From: JBLHZY01 sp050633265
GTDB taxonomy: Bacteria > Pseudomonadota > Alphaproteobacteria > Rhodobacterales > Rhodobacteraceae
Length of the DNA: 64,000 nucleotides
Reading direction: 5' to 3'
NCBI GenBank assembly: GCA_050633265.1
Contig: JBOEGE010000001.1
Location: 472,317 to 536,316, forward strand
Position 1 is the stretch's first letter; the number at the start of each line of letters is the position of its first letter. The position numbers and the translations under genes were made by a program. The notes beneath the pieces were generated by a model. That model was given only the letters and a program-made list of their open reading frames with translations, did not search any database and had not been told where the DNA came from. Shown one piece after another: positions 24,840-33,562 of this stretch.

Positions 24840-25219
24840 GGTCTTTCCTCACGTTCTAATCGGGGCATACCGCCCGCTTTTGCTTTTGGCCAATGGCCGC
24901 TCACCCAAACATTTTCATGCCCAAGTCTGGCCTGCAAACAGCGCAAACCAGTAAAATCTTCGCTCCCTTTAGCACACTCGCGCGCTATGGCAAATGCTTT
25001 GTCGGATGCTCCAACATGTTGGGGAATGCGTATAACCTGTCAACCCCGGACCACAAGATAGGCGCATAACGCAGCGCCCAACGCCCAGATAGGCCCCAAA
25101 CCGCGCCCAGAGCCCGCAAAAGCCGCCCACGCCAAGCCCCTGCGCCAAGCCCCTGCGGCAAAACGCAAATCCCGCCCGCCCTTCAAAGCACGCGCCAAAA
25201 TTCTGTGGCGATTTGCGCC
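24840..25219. other. Gap between fabG and acpP with a perfect 12-bp palindrome
   Basis: 380 bases without a supported gene. The perfect palindrome CCAACATGTTGG lies at 25011-25022, about 170 bases before acpP on the minus strand, and could be an operator for the acpP promoter. A possible -35 TTGCCA lies near 24985. The part 25080-25215 is C/A-rich on the + strand with repeated CGCCCA-like words and nothing else recognisable. Confidence 0.4.
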
Positions 25220-25957
25220 CTAAAGCATCGCCATCCCGCCATTCACATGCAAAGTCGCGCCCGTCATATAGCCCGCCTCCGCACTGGCCAGATACAAAAC
25301 CGCCGCCGCGATCTCATCCGCCTCGCCCATCCGCCCAGCCGGCACTTGGGTCAAAATCCCGGTCTTCTGGTCGTCATTCAGCTTGTCGGTCATCGCTGTG
25401 GTGATAAAGCCGGGCGCGACGCAATTGGCGGTGATCCCGCGGCTCGCCACCTCATAAGCAATGCTCTTGGTCATCCCAACAACCCCCGCCTTGGAGGCCG
25501 CATAATTGGCCTGCCCAGGGTTGCCCGTGGCCCCAACAATGGAGGAGATATTGATAATCCGCCCCCAACGCGCCTTCATCATCCCGCGCATCACACCCCG
25601 GCAAAGCCGCATGGTCGAGGTCAGGTTCACATCAATCACCGAAGACCAATCCTCATCCGACATGCGCATGAAAATCTGATCGCGGGTGATCCCGGCATTG
25701 TTGACCAAAATATCAACCGATCCCATCGCCGCCACAGCCGCCTTGGGCAAAGCCTCAACCGCCTCAGCATCGCTCAGATTACAGGGCAAAACATGCGCCC
25801 GCTCCCCAAGCTCAGCCGCCAAAGCCTCCAATGGCTCAACCCGCGTTCCCGAAAGCGCAACAGTCGCCCCCGCCCCGTGCAAAACCTTGGCAATCGCGCC
25901 ACCAATCCCGCCAGAAGCGCCCGTTACAAGCGCCGTCTTCCCTGTCAAATCAAACAT
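25220..25957 (-). CDS. fabG: 3-oxoacyl-[acyl-carrier-protein] reductase
   Basis: 245 residues of the short-chain dehydrogenase family, reducing 3-oxoacyl-ACP with NADPH. Visible are the cofactor loop TGASGGIGGAIA (14-25), NNAG, the catalytic serine in INISSIVGATG and YAASKAG with Tyr and Lys. The ending TGATLHVNGGMAML is typical of FabG. AGGAGG lies 7 bases upstream of the ATG. It lies downstream of fabD after a 186-base gap. Confidence 0.95.
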   Translation of the reverse strand: MFDLTGKTALVTGASGGIGGAIAKVLHGAGATVALSGTRVEPLEALAAELGERAHVLPCNLSDAEAVEALPKAAVAAMGSVDILVNNAGITRDQIFMRMSDEDWSSVIDVNLTSTMRLCRGVMRGMMKARWGRIINISSIVGATGNPGQANYAASKAGVVGMTKSIAYEVASRGITANCVAPGFITTAMTDKLNDDQKTGILTQVPAGRMGEADEIAAAVLYLASAEAGYMTGATLHVNGGMAML

Positions 25958-26091
25958 CTCTCTTCCTCCTCAATCGCTCTTTTCTCACGCGCCAAGCAAA
26001 GCCATCCTAAACTCCGCGCCCATTCTCAAACCAAACCATGCCAAACCAAGCCATGCGCAGCAAACCAACCAAAACCGTGCCCAGCGCCCAG

Positions 26092-26114
26092 CTTTTTCTT
26101 GGCCTAAATACTCA
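26092..26114 (+). repeat. Dispersed repeat family A, copy 3
   Basis: CTTTTTCTTGG followed by CCTAAATACTCA, about 30 bases after the fabD stop. One base differs from the consensus core. Confidence 0.8.
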
Positions 26115-26143
26115 TATCACAAGCCGCCCAGCGCATCCCGCAC

Positions 26144-27079
26144 CTAAAGCTCGCCCACAACCTTGGCCACATCCTCAGGCGTCCCAACCGCCTTGCACGT
26201 GATCTCGCGCTCAATGCGCCGGATCATCCCAGACAAAGCCTTGCCCGCGCCAATCTCCCAAATCTCATCAACCCCCTGCGCGCCCATATAGCCCACAGAC
26301 TCGCGCCAGCGCACCGATCCCGTCACCTGCTCAACCAAAAGCGCGCGGATCGCGCCCGGATCGCTCACCGCGGCCGCCTCAACATTGGCCACAAGCGGCA
26401 CGATCGGCGCAACAATCTCAACCTCACTCAGCGCCTGCGCCATCACAACAGCCGCAGGCTCCATCAAAGCACAGTGAAACGGCGCCGATACCGGAAGCAA
26501 AACCGCCCGCTTGGCGCCTGCTGCCTTGGCAATCTCAATCGCGCGCTCAACCGCCTCGCGATGCCCCGAAACAACAACCTGCCCCGGATCATTATCATTG
26601 GCCGCTTGGCAAACCTGCCCCTGCGCAGCCTCCTCTGCCACAGCCTGAACAGCGGCAAAATCAAGCCCCAACAAGGCCGCCATCGCCCCAACACCCACTG
26701 GCACCGCCTCCTGCATCGCTTGCCCGCGCGTGCGCAAAAGCCGCGCTGTATCGCCAATGGAAATCGCGCCCGCTGCGGCCAATGCCGAATACTCGCCCAA
26801 AGAATGCCCCGCCACAAAAGCCGCCATATCCATGCGAACACCCTCAGCCTCTAACGCGCGCATCGCGGCCAAAGATGTGGCCATCAAAGCGGGCTGGGCA
26901 TTCTGCGTCAGGGTCAATGCGTCTTGCTCGCCCTCCCAGATCAGCGCGCTCAGCTTCTCGCCCAGCGCCTCATCAACCTCATCAAATACCGCCCGCGCAG
27001 CAGGATAGGCCGCCGCCAAGGCTTGCCCCATGCCGATTGTCTGCGCGCCTTGGCCGGGAAATACGAATGCTCGGGTCAT
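26144..27079 (-). CDS. fabD: Malonyl-CoA:ACP transacylase
   Basis: 311 residues from the ATG at 27079 with GAGGAG 8 bases upstream; the frame extends three codons further to a GTG. It loads malonyl onto ACP. The nucleophile elbow GHSLGEYSALAAAG, the early FVFPGQGAQTIGMG loop (oxyanion Gln) and the conserved His in VSAPFHCALM are all present. First gene of the fatty acid block, divergent from the accessory segment to its right. Confidence 0.95.
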   Translation of the reverse strand: MTRAFVFPGQGAQTIGMGQALAAAYPAARAVFDEVDEALGEKLSALIWEGEQDALTLTQNAQPALMATSLAAMRALEAEGVRMDMAAFVAGHSLGEYSALAAAGAISIGDTARLLRTRGQAMQEAVPVGVGAMAALLGLDFAAVQAVAEEAAQGQVCQAANDNDPGQVVVSGHREAVERAIEIAKAAGAKRAVLLPVSAPFHCALMEPAAVVMAQALSEVEIVAPIVPLVANVEAAAVSDPGAIRALLVEQVTGSVRWRESVGYMGAQGVDEIWEIGAGKALSGMIRRIEREITCKAVGTPEDVAKVVGEL

Positions 27080-27551
27080 GCTGCCCACTCCTCAATTATG
27101 CTTGCCTGCTATGTGCTGGCTTTGGTCTAGCGCGCAGGCGCAGCTAGGTAAAGACGCACCAACCCAAACCCTGCCAAACCCCACAGCGCCCATTCCCCAA
27201 CCGCCTGCATCGCCCGCGCCCCAAGCAACCGCACTCCAACACAGCAGCCCAAGACCCATAAATACCGCACAGCGCCCAAACGCCTGCAACAAATCCCCCC
27301 GTCACCAAACCTCACCCCAGAACCAAACCATATCCGCGCGCCCCAGCGCTCCCAATATCCGCGCCGCCATCGCACCGAACCCGCGCCTCCGATCATCGCC
27401 GCCACCGCACCAAACCCGCGCCACCGCTCCATGCCTGCGCCCCAAGCCCCTGATCTGTGCAGCCACCGCAGCTTATCTGTGCATCCATGCCCCTTCCCGC
27501 GACAGGCACAGTTCGGCTACCCTGCCTCAAACCTCAAAGGATCACATCACC
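27080..27551. other. Intergenic stretch with extreme C/A bias on the + strand
   Basis: 472 bases between divergent fabD and the cytochrome b561-YceI gene. The row 27301-27360 holds 29 C and 7 G. Minus-strand open frames here are products of this bias (Gly, Arg, Trp and Val rich) and have no ribosome site. No repeat, terminator or clear promoter was seen. Confidence 0.5.
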
Positions 27552-28742
27552 ATGTCCCTCAACAACACCCCCGCCCAATACGGCTCCGTCGCCAAAACCC
27601 TTCACTGGCTGACCGTGATCCTGATCTTCATCCTCTTCCCTATGGGCCTCATCGCCCATGAACTCCCCTATGAAACCAGCGAACAACTCGCCTTCAAAGC
27701 AACGCTCTTCTCGGCCCATAAAACCATCGGCATGGCCGCGCTCATGGTTGCCATCCTGCGCATCCTCTGGGCCCTCACCCAAAAACAACCCAAACCGCTT
27801 CACCCAGAGCGCCGCGCCGAAACCCTGCTCGCCCATACCGCCCATTGGGCACTCTATATCGCGATCATCGCAGTGCCGCTTACCGGCTTCCTCCACCACG
27901 CCGCAACAACAGGCTTTGCCCCGATCAACTGGCCCTTCGGCCAATCGCTGCCCTTCATTCCACAATCCGATAAGCTCGCAACGGCCTTTGGCGGCATGCA
28001 CCAAAGCTTCAACTTTGTGCTGATGATCACCGTGGGCCTCCATATCGCCGGCGCCCTCAAACACGCGATCATCGATAAAGACAGCACCCTCAAACGCATG
28101 CTCCCGCGCCAAACGGCCGAAACACCCCCCGCCTCGGCGCATAAAAGCCCCGCCAAACCCGCCGCCCTCGCGCTCCTCGCCTTTGCCGCCGCAACAGCCT
28201 TCGCCCTGCTCACCCGCCCCGAACAGGCCCAACCAATCGCCCCGCGCGCTCTGGCCCCAACAACAAGCGAATGGACCGTGACCGAAGGCACAATCGCCAT
28301 CGAAGTGCTGCAAATGGGCGCGCAGGTCTCAGGAAGCTTTTCCAACTGGGCGGCCAATATCTCGTTTGATCCAGAAACCGCCGCTGAAACAAAAGGCCAA
28401 ATCGACGTCGAAATCGATATCGCCTCCCTCACCCTCGGCTCCGTCTCGGCCCAAGCCCTCACACCGGAATATTTCGACGCAACAACCTTCCCAACAGCCA
28501 CCTTCAGCGCCCCAATCCTTCAAACCGATACAGGCTACACCGCCCCCGGAACCCTCACCCTCAAAGGCATCACAATCCCCGCAACCCTCCCCTTCACCCT
28601 GCAACTTGAAGACAACACAGCCAAAGCCACAGGCCAACTCACCCTCAACCGCCAATCCTTCAACATTGGCACCAAAACCGACGAGCAAACCTTGGGCTTC
28701 GACGTGCCCGTGACGATTACGCTAACGGCGACGAGAGATTGA
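27552..28742 (+). CDS. Cytochrome b561 / YceI fusion protein
   Basis: 396 residues from the ATG at 27552, preceded by AAGGA 10 bases upstream; the frame is open well upstream but is only C-rich noise there. Residues 1-180 are a four-helix cytochrome b561 domain with candidate haem histidines His18, His56, His150 and His164. A fifth hydrophobic segment (about 203-221) leads into a YceI-like lipid-binding beta barrel (about 240-396, ending GFDVPVTITLTATRD). The fusion suggests a membrane electron-transfer unit acting on a quinone-like or isoprenoid ligand held by YceI; this is inference. Confidence 0.88.
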   Translation: MSLNNTPAQYGSVAKTLHWLTVILIFILFPMGLIAHELPYETSEQLAFKATLFSAHKTIGMAALMVAILRILWALTQKQPKPLHPERRAETLLAHTAHWALYIAIIAVPLTGFLHHAATTGFAPINWPFGQSLPFIPQSDKLATAFGGMHQSFNFVLMITVGLHIAGALKHAIIDKDSTLKRMLPRQTAETPPASAHKSPAKPAALALLAFAAATAFALLTRPEQAQPIAPRALAPTTSEWTVTEGTIAIEVLQMGAQVSGSFSNWAANISFDPETAAETKGQIDVEIDIASLTLGSVSAQALTPEYFDATTFPTATFSAPILQTDTGYTAPGTLTLKGITIPATLPFTLQLEDNTAKATGQLTLNRQSFNIGTKTDEQTLGFDVPVTITLTATRD

Positions 28743-28898
28743 GGGGGGGGAGGAATGACGACTTGGCGACTGCCGGCCCTCAACTGCCGCTCGAATTCAA
28801 CCGGACGAATGACTGGTCCAAGCCCGAGGTGGACTTCCCATTTATGACGTTGTTGACGGATGTTTTGCTGGTCCGTGTGTAATCGCAAGCATTACAAT

Positions 28899-30602
28899 TT
28901 ACGATTCTGGGAATTTTAGATCAAACGCCTTTGACAGAACTCGTTCGACAACTTGCCGATAGTCATCAACTTGTTCATCTGGTATGCTAACAGTAGCGCG
29001 CTCGTGAATTAGCTTGTTTCTTAAAACATAATAAAAATTTATCTTTTTTATGTCGTCATCGTCAATCAATAGGTATGGTTTAACCTCTTTGATTACTTCA
29101 GTGCGGTTAGCAAAAATTCCAGCAAGTTTCCGATCACTGTATTCGAAGGGTTTGTATAGGTCCTTTCGCTCTACAATGAACTCTTTCAGTCCGATCTCAA
29201 GATTGCTGTCTAGAAGAATTAGTGCTACTCTATTCTTGGTAGCAAGTCTTTGTTTCGATACTACATCAATAGCCCCGAACGCCTCGACCAAACCGATTGT
29301 CCAAGGTTTTTTTCGCATTAGGTCAGAGTTTACATCATTAATGATCTCAAAACGTGTTTTGCTTCGAGCTTTTGGTGGCCTAGGCATTACTCTTTTTTTC
29401 AGCGATGTTGCTTCAGCAGGGTCAATAATCTCAAACTTGCCTGTTTCGAAGGGGTACACTTCGCTCTCTCGTTTATCCTTAAATCGCCTCGATAATGTGC
29501 TGTAGTATGAGCAGAAATCGATAATTCTTGCTCTCAAGGCTAAAAATGCAGGGTGGCTATAATTAATGGCGTTTTTGCTGCTGTTCCAAGGCATCAACTC
29601 CGGCGCTCCGTTGAGCTTCACGACCACCCGACTGAGCGATGCATCTGGGTGAGGTACGCCTGCCTCTCCAGAAACGTATCCAACTTCTCGAGTCTTAAGG
29701 TCTCTTACTATCAACCTACCGTTACAGTAAAAATATACCCCATAGTTTTCGCTGATTGGGTCTCTATCCCTAATAAGACCAGCCCTTACAACGACTTGGA
29801 CTGTTCCACTTGTCGTCGGAGAAATTTCAAATTTTGTTTCACGGGGACTGAAGTCGGGAGGGTACGCCCAGGCTTCGAAGCCTACGGGCGCGACAGGGAC
29901 ATTATTCAAAAAAATTTCACAACCAGCATTAATGAATTCGCCATACGTCGCTCCAAGAATTTCAAAAAACGATGATACGTCGTCTGAGCTAAATCCTTGC
30001 CGTATTTTTGAAATTTCAACTTCGGTAGTGTTGGGTCGAATTGGAGGTATCTCGTAGGGAATAAAATCCCAAGATTCGTCGTTCAACCAATCTTCAGTAA
30101 TCTCAATTTGAATTGTCTTGTCGCTCTCGCAACGGGTTCGTATCTCGACATGCTCTCCCAAGGCAATAGCCGCTCGTTTGCCGCCAACCCCAAATACGCC
30201 AATCAATTCATGTATAGATGGCTCACGCGTCATACCCGGCGCTACCAACAATTTAATATCATCTTGAAAAACACCCCCAGCATTGTCCGAGATTTTGATC
30301 ATCTGCCGATCGGAGTTTAGCTCTACATCTATACGAAAACCTTCGATTCGCCCCTTGACCGTCCAATGATCAATTGCGTTGTCGACTAGTTCGCAAACGC
30401 CTGAGACTAAGTCATAGTCAGTAATAATTGATAGAAACATGTTTTTGACTGGAGTTGCGTCTACTGGCTCTAAAGCGGTCTTTGCCTTTACAAACACAAT
30501 AAAAATCCAATCAAACCAATACGTATGACGGCAGTATAGCAACTGCTCGTCAAATTTCCACAGATTTGGCCTGCCCCCGACCGCCTGAGATATTTGTCGC
30601 AT
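28899..30602 (-). CDS. GHKL-type ATPase with C-terminal HEPN-like motif, possible defence protein
   Basis: 567 residues. The Bergerat ATP-binding fold is clear: N box ELVDNAID (71-78), G1 box ISDNAGGV (104-111) and G2 box GVFGVGGKRAAIALG (135-149). The middle resembles the transducer part of MORC/MutL/Hsp90-like proteins. The C-terminus has FYYVLRNKLIHERA, where Arg528 to His533 fits the RX4H motif of HEPN ribonucleases. The gene is AT-rich compared with both neighbours, stands alone and has no partner. The start is uncertain: the ATG at 30602 has a poor ribosome site, and a GTG at 30497 would remove 35 residues that do not look like the family. The function is unknown; defence is inference. 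Confidence 0.75.
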   Translation of the reverse strand: MRQISQAVGGRPNLWKFDEQLLYCRHTYWFDWIFIVFVKAKTALEPVDATPVKNMFLSIITDYDLVSGVCELVDNAIDHWTVKGRIEGFRIDVELNSDRQMIKISDNAGGVFQDDIKLLVAPGMTREPSIHELIGVFGVGGKRAAIALGEHVEIRTRCESDKTIQIEITEDWLNDESWDFIPYEIPPIRPNTTEVEISKIRQGFSSDDVSSFFEILGATYGEFINAGCEIFLNNVPVAPVGFEAWAYPPDFSPRETKFEISPTTSGTVQVVVRAGLIRDRDPISENYGVYFYCNGRLIVRDLKTREVGYVSGEAGVPHPDASLSRVVVKLNGAPELMPWNSSKNAINYSHPAFLALRARIIDFCSYYSTLSRRFKDKRESEVYPFETGKFEIIDPAEATSLKKRVMPRPPKARSKTRFEIINDVNSDLMRKKPWTIGLVEAFGAIDVVSKQRLATKNRVALILLDSNLEIGLKEFIVERKDLYKPFEYSDRKLAGIFANRTEVIKEVKPYLLIDDDDIKKINFYYVLRNKLIHERATVSIPDEQVDDYRQVVERVLSKAFDLKFPES

Positions 30603-30892
30603 TGCCTGAAAGGTATTGCTGGATTTTAGAATTTTTGCGTATCTCGCTCAGGGCCATCTCCCCAAAAGCTTTATTTTTGTGTTTTGTCGAGCTTAGGCGA
30701 TGCTTCTCTAGCGAGACGGATCACTCCCGAAAGTATGCAAGGTCTGCTTTCTGCGTAGTCGGATCATCGACAGCAAGCGCAGCGAACTTCCCCTCCCCTC
30801 CAAACAAAAACCGCCGCCCGGATCACTCCAAGCGGCGGCTCTTTTTTTGCATCTATCGGCCAAGCAATGCCCGGCCCAATCAAAGCCCCAGT
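30603..30892. other. Gap between the GHKL ATPase gene and yceI
   Basis: About 200 AT-rich to mixed bases with no open frame that I can support, followed by a bidirectional terminator at 30805. The composition returns to the genomic norm near 30780, marking the right edge of the AT-rich island. Confidence 0.4.
30805..30848. terminator. Bidirectional terminator downstream of yceI
   Basis: CCGCCGC (30811-30817) pairs with GCGGCGG (30832-30838); seven T follow on the + strand and five T on the minus strand. It lies about 45 bases after the yceI stop on the minus strand and shields yceI from the AT-rich island. Confidence 0.8.
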
Positions 30893-31477
30893 TTATTCAG
30901 CCTTCATCGCTTCAACCGAGATCACCACATCAACCTCATCGCTGATAAACGGCGCATAGGCGCCAACGCCGTAATCCGAGCGCAGCAAAGTCACTGTCGC
31001 ATCAAACCCAGCCCAAGGCGCCTTGGCCATCGGATGCTCGCCCGCGGCGTTCAACTTGGCATCCAAAACAACCGATTTGGTAACGCCATTCAGCGTCAGA
31101 TCGCCGGTGATCAAAGCGGTATTCTCGCCGGTCACTTCAATCCCAGTTGACGCAAACGTGACCATCTCATCATCGGCGGCGTCAAAGAAATCAGGCGACA
31201 TGAAATGCGCAAAGCGGGCTTCCCAACCGGTCAACATGCTCTTTACTGGGAAAGCAACCGTGACGCTCGATGCCGCAGGATCTTCGGCGTCAAATGCGAT
31301 CTCGCCCTCAAATCCAGAGAACATGCCCATCCCTGTGGAATATCCCAAGTGATTGTAAGTAAAAAGGATTTGGCTGTGGCTTGCATCCAGAACATAGGCC
31401 TCAGGGGCCGCAATCGCAGGCGCCGCAGCACTCATACCCAAGGCAAAAATAGCGGCAGTAAACAGGGAAGATTTCAT
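30893..31477 (-). CDS. Secreted YceI family protein
   Basis: 194 residues from the ATG at 31477 (GGAG 6 bases upstream). A signal peptide (MKSSLFTAAIFALGMSAAAP, cut near AIA-AP) sends it to the periplasm. The YceI lipocalin-like barrel follows, with YVLDASHSQILFTYNHLGYS, FSGFEGEIAFD, GDLTLNGVTKSVVLD and a final SDEVDVVISVEAMKAE. It probably binds an amphiphilic or isoprenoid ligand. A second YceI domain is encoded 2.2 kb away in the cytochrome b561 fusion, so the two may act on the same kind of ligand. Confidence 0.92.
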   Translation of the reverse strand: MKSSLFTAAIFALGMSAAAPAIAAPEAYVLDASHSQILFTYNHLGYSTGMGMFSGFEGEIAFDAEDPAASSVTVAFPVKSMLTGWEARFAHFMSPDFFDAADDEMVTFASTGIEVTGENTALITGDLTLNGVTKSVVLDAKLNAAGEHPMAKAPWAGFDATVTLLRSDYGVGAYAPFISDEVDVVISVEAMKAE

Positions 31478-31747
31478 CGGTTGCTCCATGGCAAATTTCA
31501 TACACTTGCTACATGACGCCAAATTGTTCTGCGCACAATTCCCCCCATCAACACAGCTCATGTTCGTAAATGAACAGACGGAACCCCGCCCAAACAAAAA
31601 GAGGCGCGCAATCAGCACGCCCCTCTCATAAGCCCCTCGCCAAGGCGCATCCGCCCGCGCCGCCCAATGCTCTGCCCCTGCGCTTGCCCCTAATGCGCCG
31701 CCTGCGCGCTTGCCCTTTAAGCCGCCGCCTGCGCCTTCCCGCGCATC

Positions 31748-32383
31748 TTAAGCAGCTGCCTGCGCCTTCCCGCGCAAGGTCGAAGCCGGCATCGTCATCC
31801 GCATCGGCCGCGCAGGAACAGTCGAAGCCCCGGCCATATCCCGGCTCAACTTCGCATGCAGCTGGTTCAATTCGCTCTCCGAACCGCTCGCCAATTCAAT
31901 CAAGGTCTGGCTCTGCCCAAGACGCATATACAAACGCGAAGCCCCAAACGGCGTGCGCGCCCGGTTCACAAATGCCGAACCAACCTGGCTAAACGGCACC
32001 GCATCCAAAACATGAGTGATCCCGCGGCGATTGCGCAAAACAGTGCGCGCCTCGCGCTTCACAACATCAATCTGAACCTCATAGGCCAGACCGCGCTGCC
32101 CGTACCAAACCAAAACCGCGCCCACAATCCCGAACACGACCGAAATCGCGCCCTTCATCGCCCACATCTCAATCCCCGAAGAAGACCCCGGCAAAGCCCA
32201 CTGGCCCAAAGCCGCCAAAAGCAGAAAAACACCCATGGTGATGCTGACAACCTCAACCAATACCGCCCTGCGGCGCGCCGGCGTGTCATTGGTGATCACA
32301 TAACCCCAATAGGTATCGCGCAAATGCAAAGCCGCCAGGCCCTTTTGCGCACCAGCCGATTTCAGATCTGTATAAGCGTTCAT
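31748..32383 (-). CDS. Two-TM membrane protein of unknown function
   Basis: 211 residues from the second ATG at 32383 (AAGG 9 bases upstream); the ATG at 32392 directly touches AAAGG. Two membrane helices are visible (about 43-64 VEVVSITMGVFLLLAALGQW and 73-94 MKGAISVVFGIVGAVLVWYG). A basic, soluble C-terminal domain follows with VQIDVVKREARTVLRNRRG and GASRLYMRLGQSQTLIELAS, which looks like a PH-like or band-type beta domain. I do not recognise the family. It is not in an operon. Confidence 0.7.
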   Translation of the reverse strand: MNAYTDLKSAGAQKGLAALHLRDTYWGYVITNDTPARRRAVLVEVVSITMGVFLLLAALGQWALPGSSSGIEMWAMKGAISVVFGIVGAVLVWYGQRGLAYEVQIDVVKREARTVLRNRRGITHVLDAVPFSQVGSAFVNRARTPFGASRLYMRLGQSQTLIELASGSESELNQLHAKLSRDMAGASTVPARPMRMTMPASTLRGKAQAAA

Positions 32384-32796
32384 CTGTGTCATCCTTTAAG
32401 GAATAGCCTTATCTGCACGACAGCTTCCGCGCGAAAACGGGCAGCATTGCGGCATTCCCCAAGCAAATTTGCGAATTCACTCAAAATTAACCCAATATTT
32501 ACCTTTACCAAACGTAACCCCCGCCCCGCGCCAATCCGCGCTCCCAAACCGAAAACACCTCGCCCAAAACGCCTACACCGCCCATATCCCCCCTGCCCCG
32601 ACAGGCGCCTTCACCCAACACCCAACACCCAACTTTTTCTTGGCCCAAATACTCATCCAACCCCAAAAACGCTGCCGCCCTCAATTTTCTTTCGCACCCC
32701 CTCACCAAATCCGCCCAACCCCTCACCAAATCCGGCAAAACCCTTCAGCAAATCCGCCAAAACCTCTTACCAAATCCGGCCCCCGCCCCATATTCT
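32384..32796. other. C/A-rich intergenic region with a family A repeat
   Basis: No gene could be supported. The stretch 32690-32780 repeats short words of the type AAATCCGCCAA / CCTCACCAAATCCG several times, which is a degenerate short tandem pattern. A family A repeat lies at 32633. Confidence 0.5.
32633..32656 (+). repeat. Dispersed repeat family A, copy 4
   Basis: CTTTTTCTTGG followed by CCCAAATACTCAT. A perfect example of the family consensus. Confidence 0.8.
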
Positions 32797-32853
32797 CTTG
32801 CTCCCCCGCCCCAGATCGGTATAACGCGCGCACCCTTCCGCAAATTTACGGAA
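32797..32853 (+). promoter_or_regulatory. Promoter and leader hairpin of the rpsF operon
   Basis: CTTGCT/TTGCTC (32797-32803) and TATAAC (32820-32825) form a -35/-10 pair with 16-17 bases between them. Transcription would start near 32832, directly before the inverted repeat TTCCG (32836-32840) / CGGAA (32849-32853). The leader of about 100 bases could hold an S6:S18 autoregulatory site, but I cannot show this. Confidence 0.5.
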
Positions 32854-32934
32854 ACAGCGCAGCCTCTCGTGGGCGGGTCGCGGAAGGTTTTGGCCCGGCT
32901 CTTTGAAGTGCGCTCGAACAGAACTGGAGCTTAC

Positions 32935-33297
32935 ATGCCGCTTTATGAGCATGTGCTGATTGCGCGTCAGGACCTTTCCAACACGCAAGCCGAAGGCCTT
33001 ATCGAACATTTTGGTGCCGTCCTGTCAGACAATGGCGGGAAACTCGTGGATAGCGAGTATTGGGGCGTCAAAACGATGGCTTACAAAATCAACAAAAATC
33101 GCAAAGGCCACTATGCCTTCCTGCGCTCGGATGCCCCAACGGGCGCCGTGCAGGAAATGGAACGCCTGATGCGTCTGCACGACGATGTGATGCGTGTTCT
33201 CACCATCAAAGTCGACGAACATGCCGAGCTTCCCTCGGTTCAGATGCAAAAACGCGACGAACGCAGCGACCGTGGCGAACGCCGCGAGCGCCGTTGA
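32935..33297 (+). CDS. rpsF: 30S ribosomal protein S6
   Basis: 120 residues from the ATG at 32935 (GGAG 5 bases upstream); an open frame extends to 32869 without a site. The S6 pattern is clear: MPLYEHVLIARQDLSNTQAE, WGVKTMAYKINKNRKGHYAF and DDVMRVLTIKVDEHAELPS. The C-terminus is extended by an Arg/Glu-rich tail (KRDERSDRGERRERR). First gene of rpsF-rpsR-rplI. Confidence 0.97.
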   Translation: MPLYEHVLIARQDLSNTQAEGLIEHFGAVLSDNGGKLVDSEYWGVKTMAYKINKNRKGHYAFLRSDAPTGAVQEMERLMRLHDDVMRVLTIKVDEHAELPSVQMQKRDERSDRGERRERR

Positions 33298-33323
33298 TCG
33301 GCATTAGGAAAGGATCTTAAACC

Positions 33324-33551
33324 ATGGCAAATAAACCATTTTTCCGCCGCCGCAAAGTATGCCCCTTCTCGGGCGACAACGCGCCAGCGATCGATTACAA
33401 AGATACACGCACCCTTCAGCGCTATATCTCTGAGCGTGGCAAAATCGTACCGTCACGCATCACAGCCGTCTCGGCCAAGAAGCAACGTGAGCTCGCCCGC
33501 GCCATCAAACGCGCCCGCTTCCTCGCCCTGCTTCCCTACGCCGTTAAATAA
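33324..33551 (+). CDS. rpsR: 30S ribosomal protein S18
   Basis: 75 residues, normal length. The pattern ANKPFFRRRKVCPFSGDNAP, then IDYKDTRTLQRYISERGKIV and LARAIKRARFLALLPYAVK is that of S18. It binds S6 in the platform of the 30S subunit. It lies 26 bases after rpsF and 11 before rplI. Confidence 0.97.
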   Translation: MANKPFFRRRKVCPFSGDNAPAIDYKDTRTLQRYISERGKIVPSRITAVSAKKQRELARAIKRARFLALLPYAVK

Positions 33552-33562
33552 GGAGAAAATCA

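Noticed and set aside
27127..27432. Minus-strand frame of 101 residues rich in Gly, Arg and Trp
   Set aside because: Result of the extreme C-richness of the + strand; no ribosome site.
32690..32780. Repeated AAATCCGCCAA-like words, considered as a CRISPR array
   Set aside because: Units are short, irregular and without spacers of equal length; no cas genes in the window.
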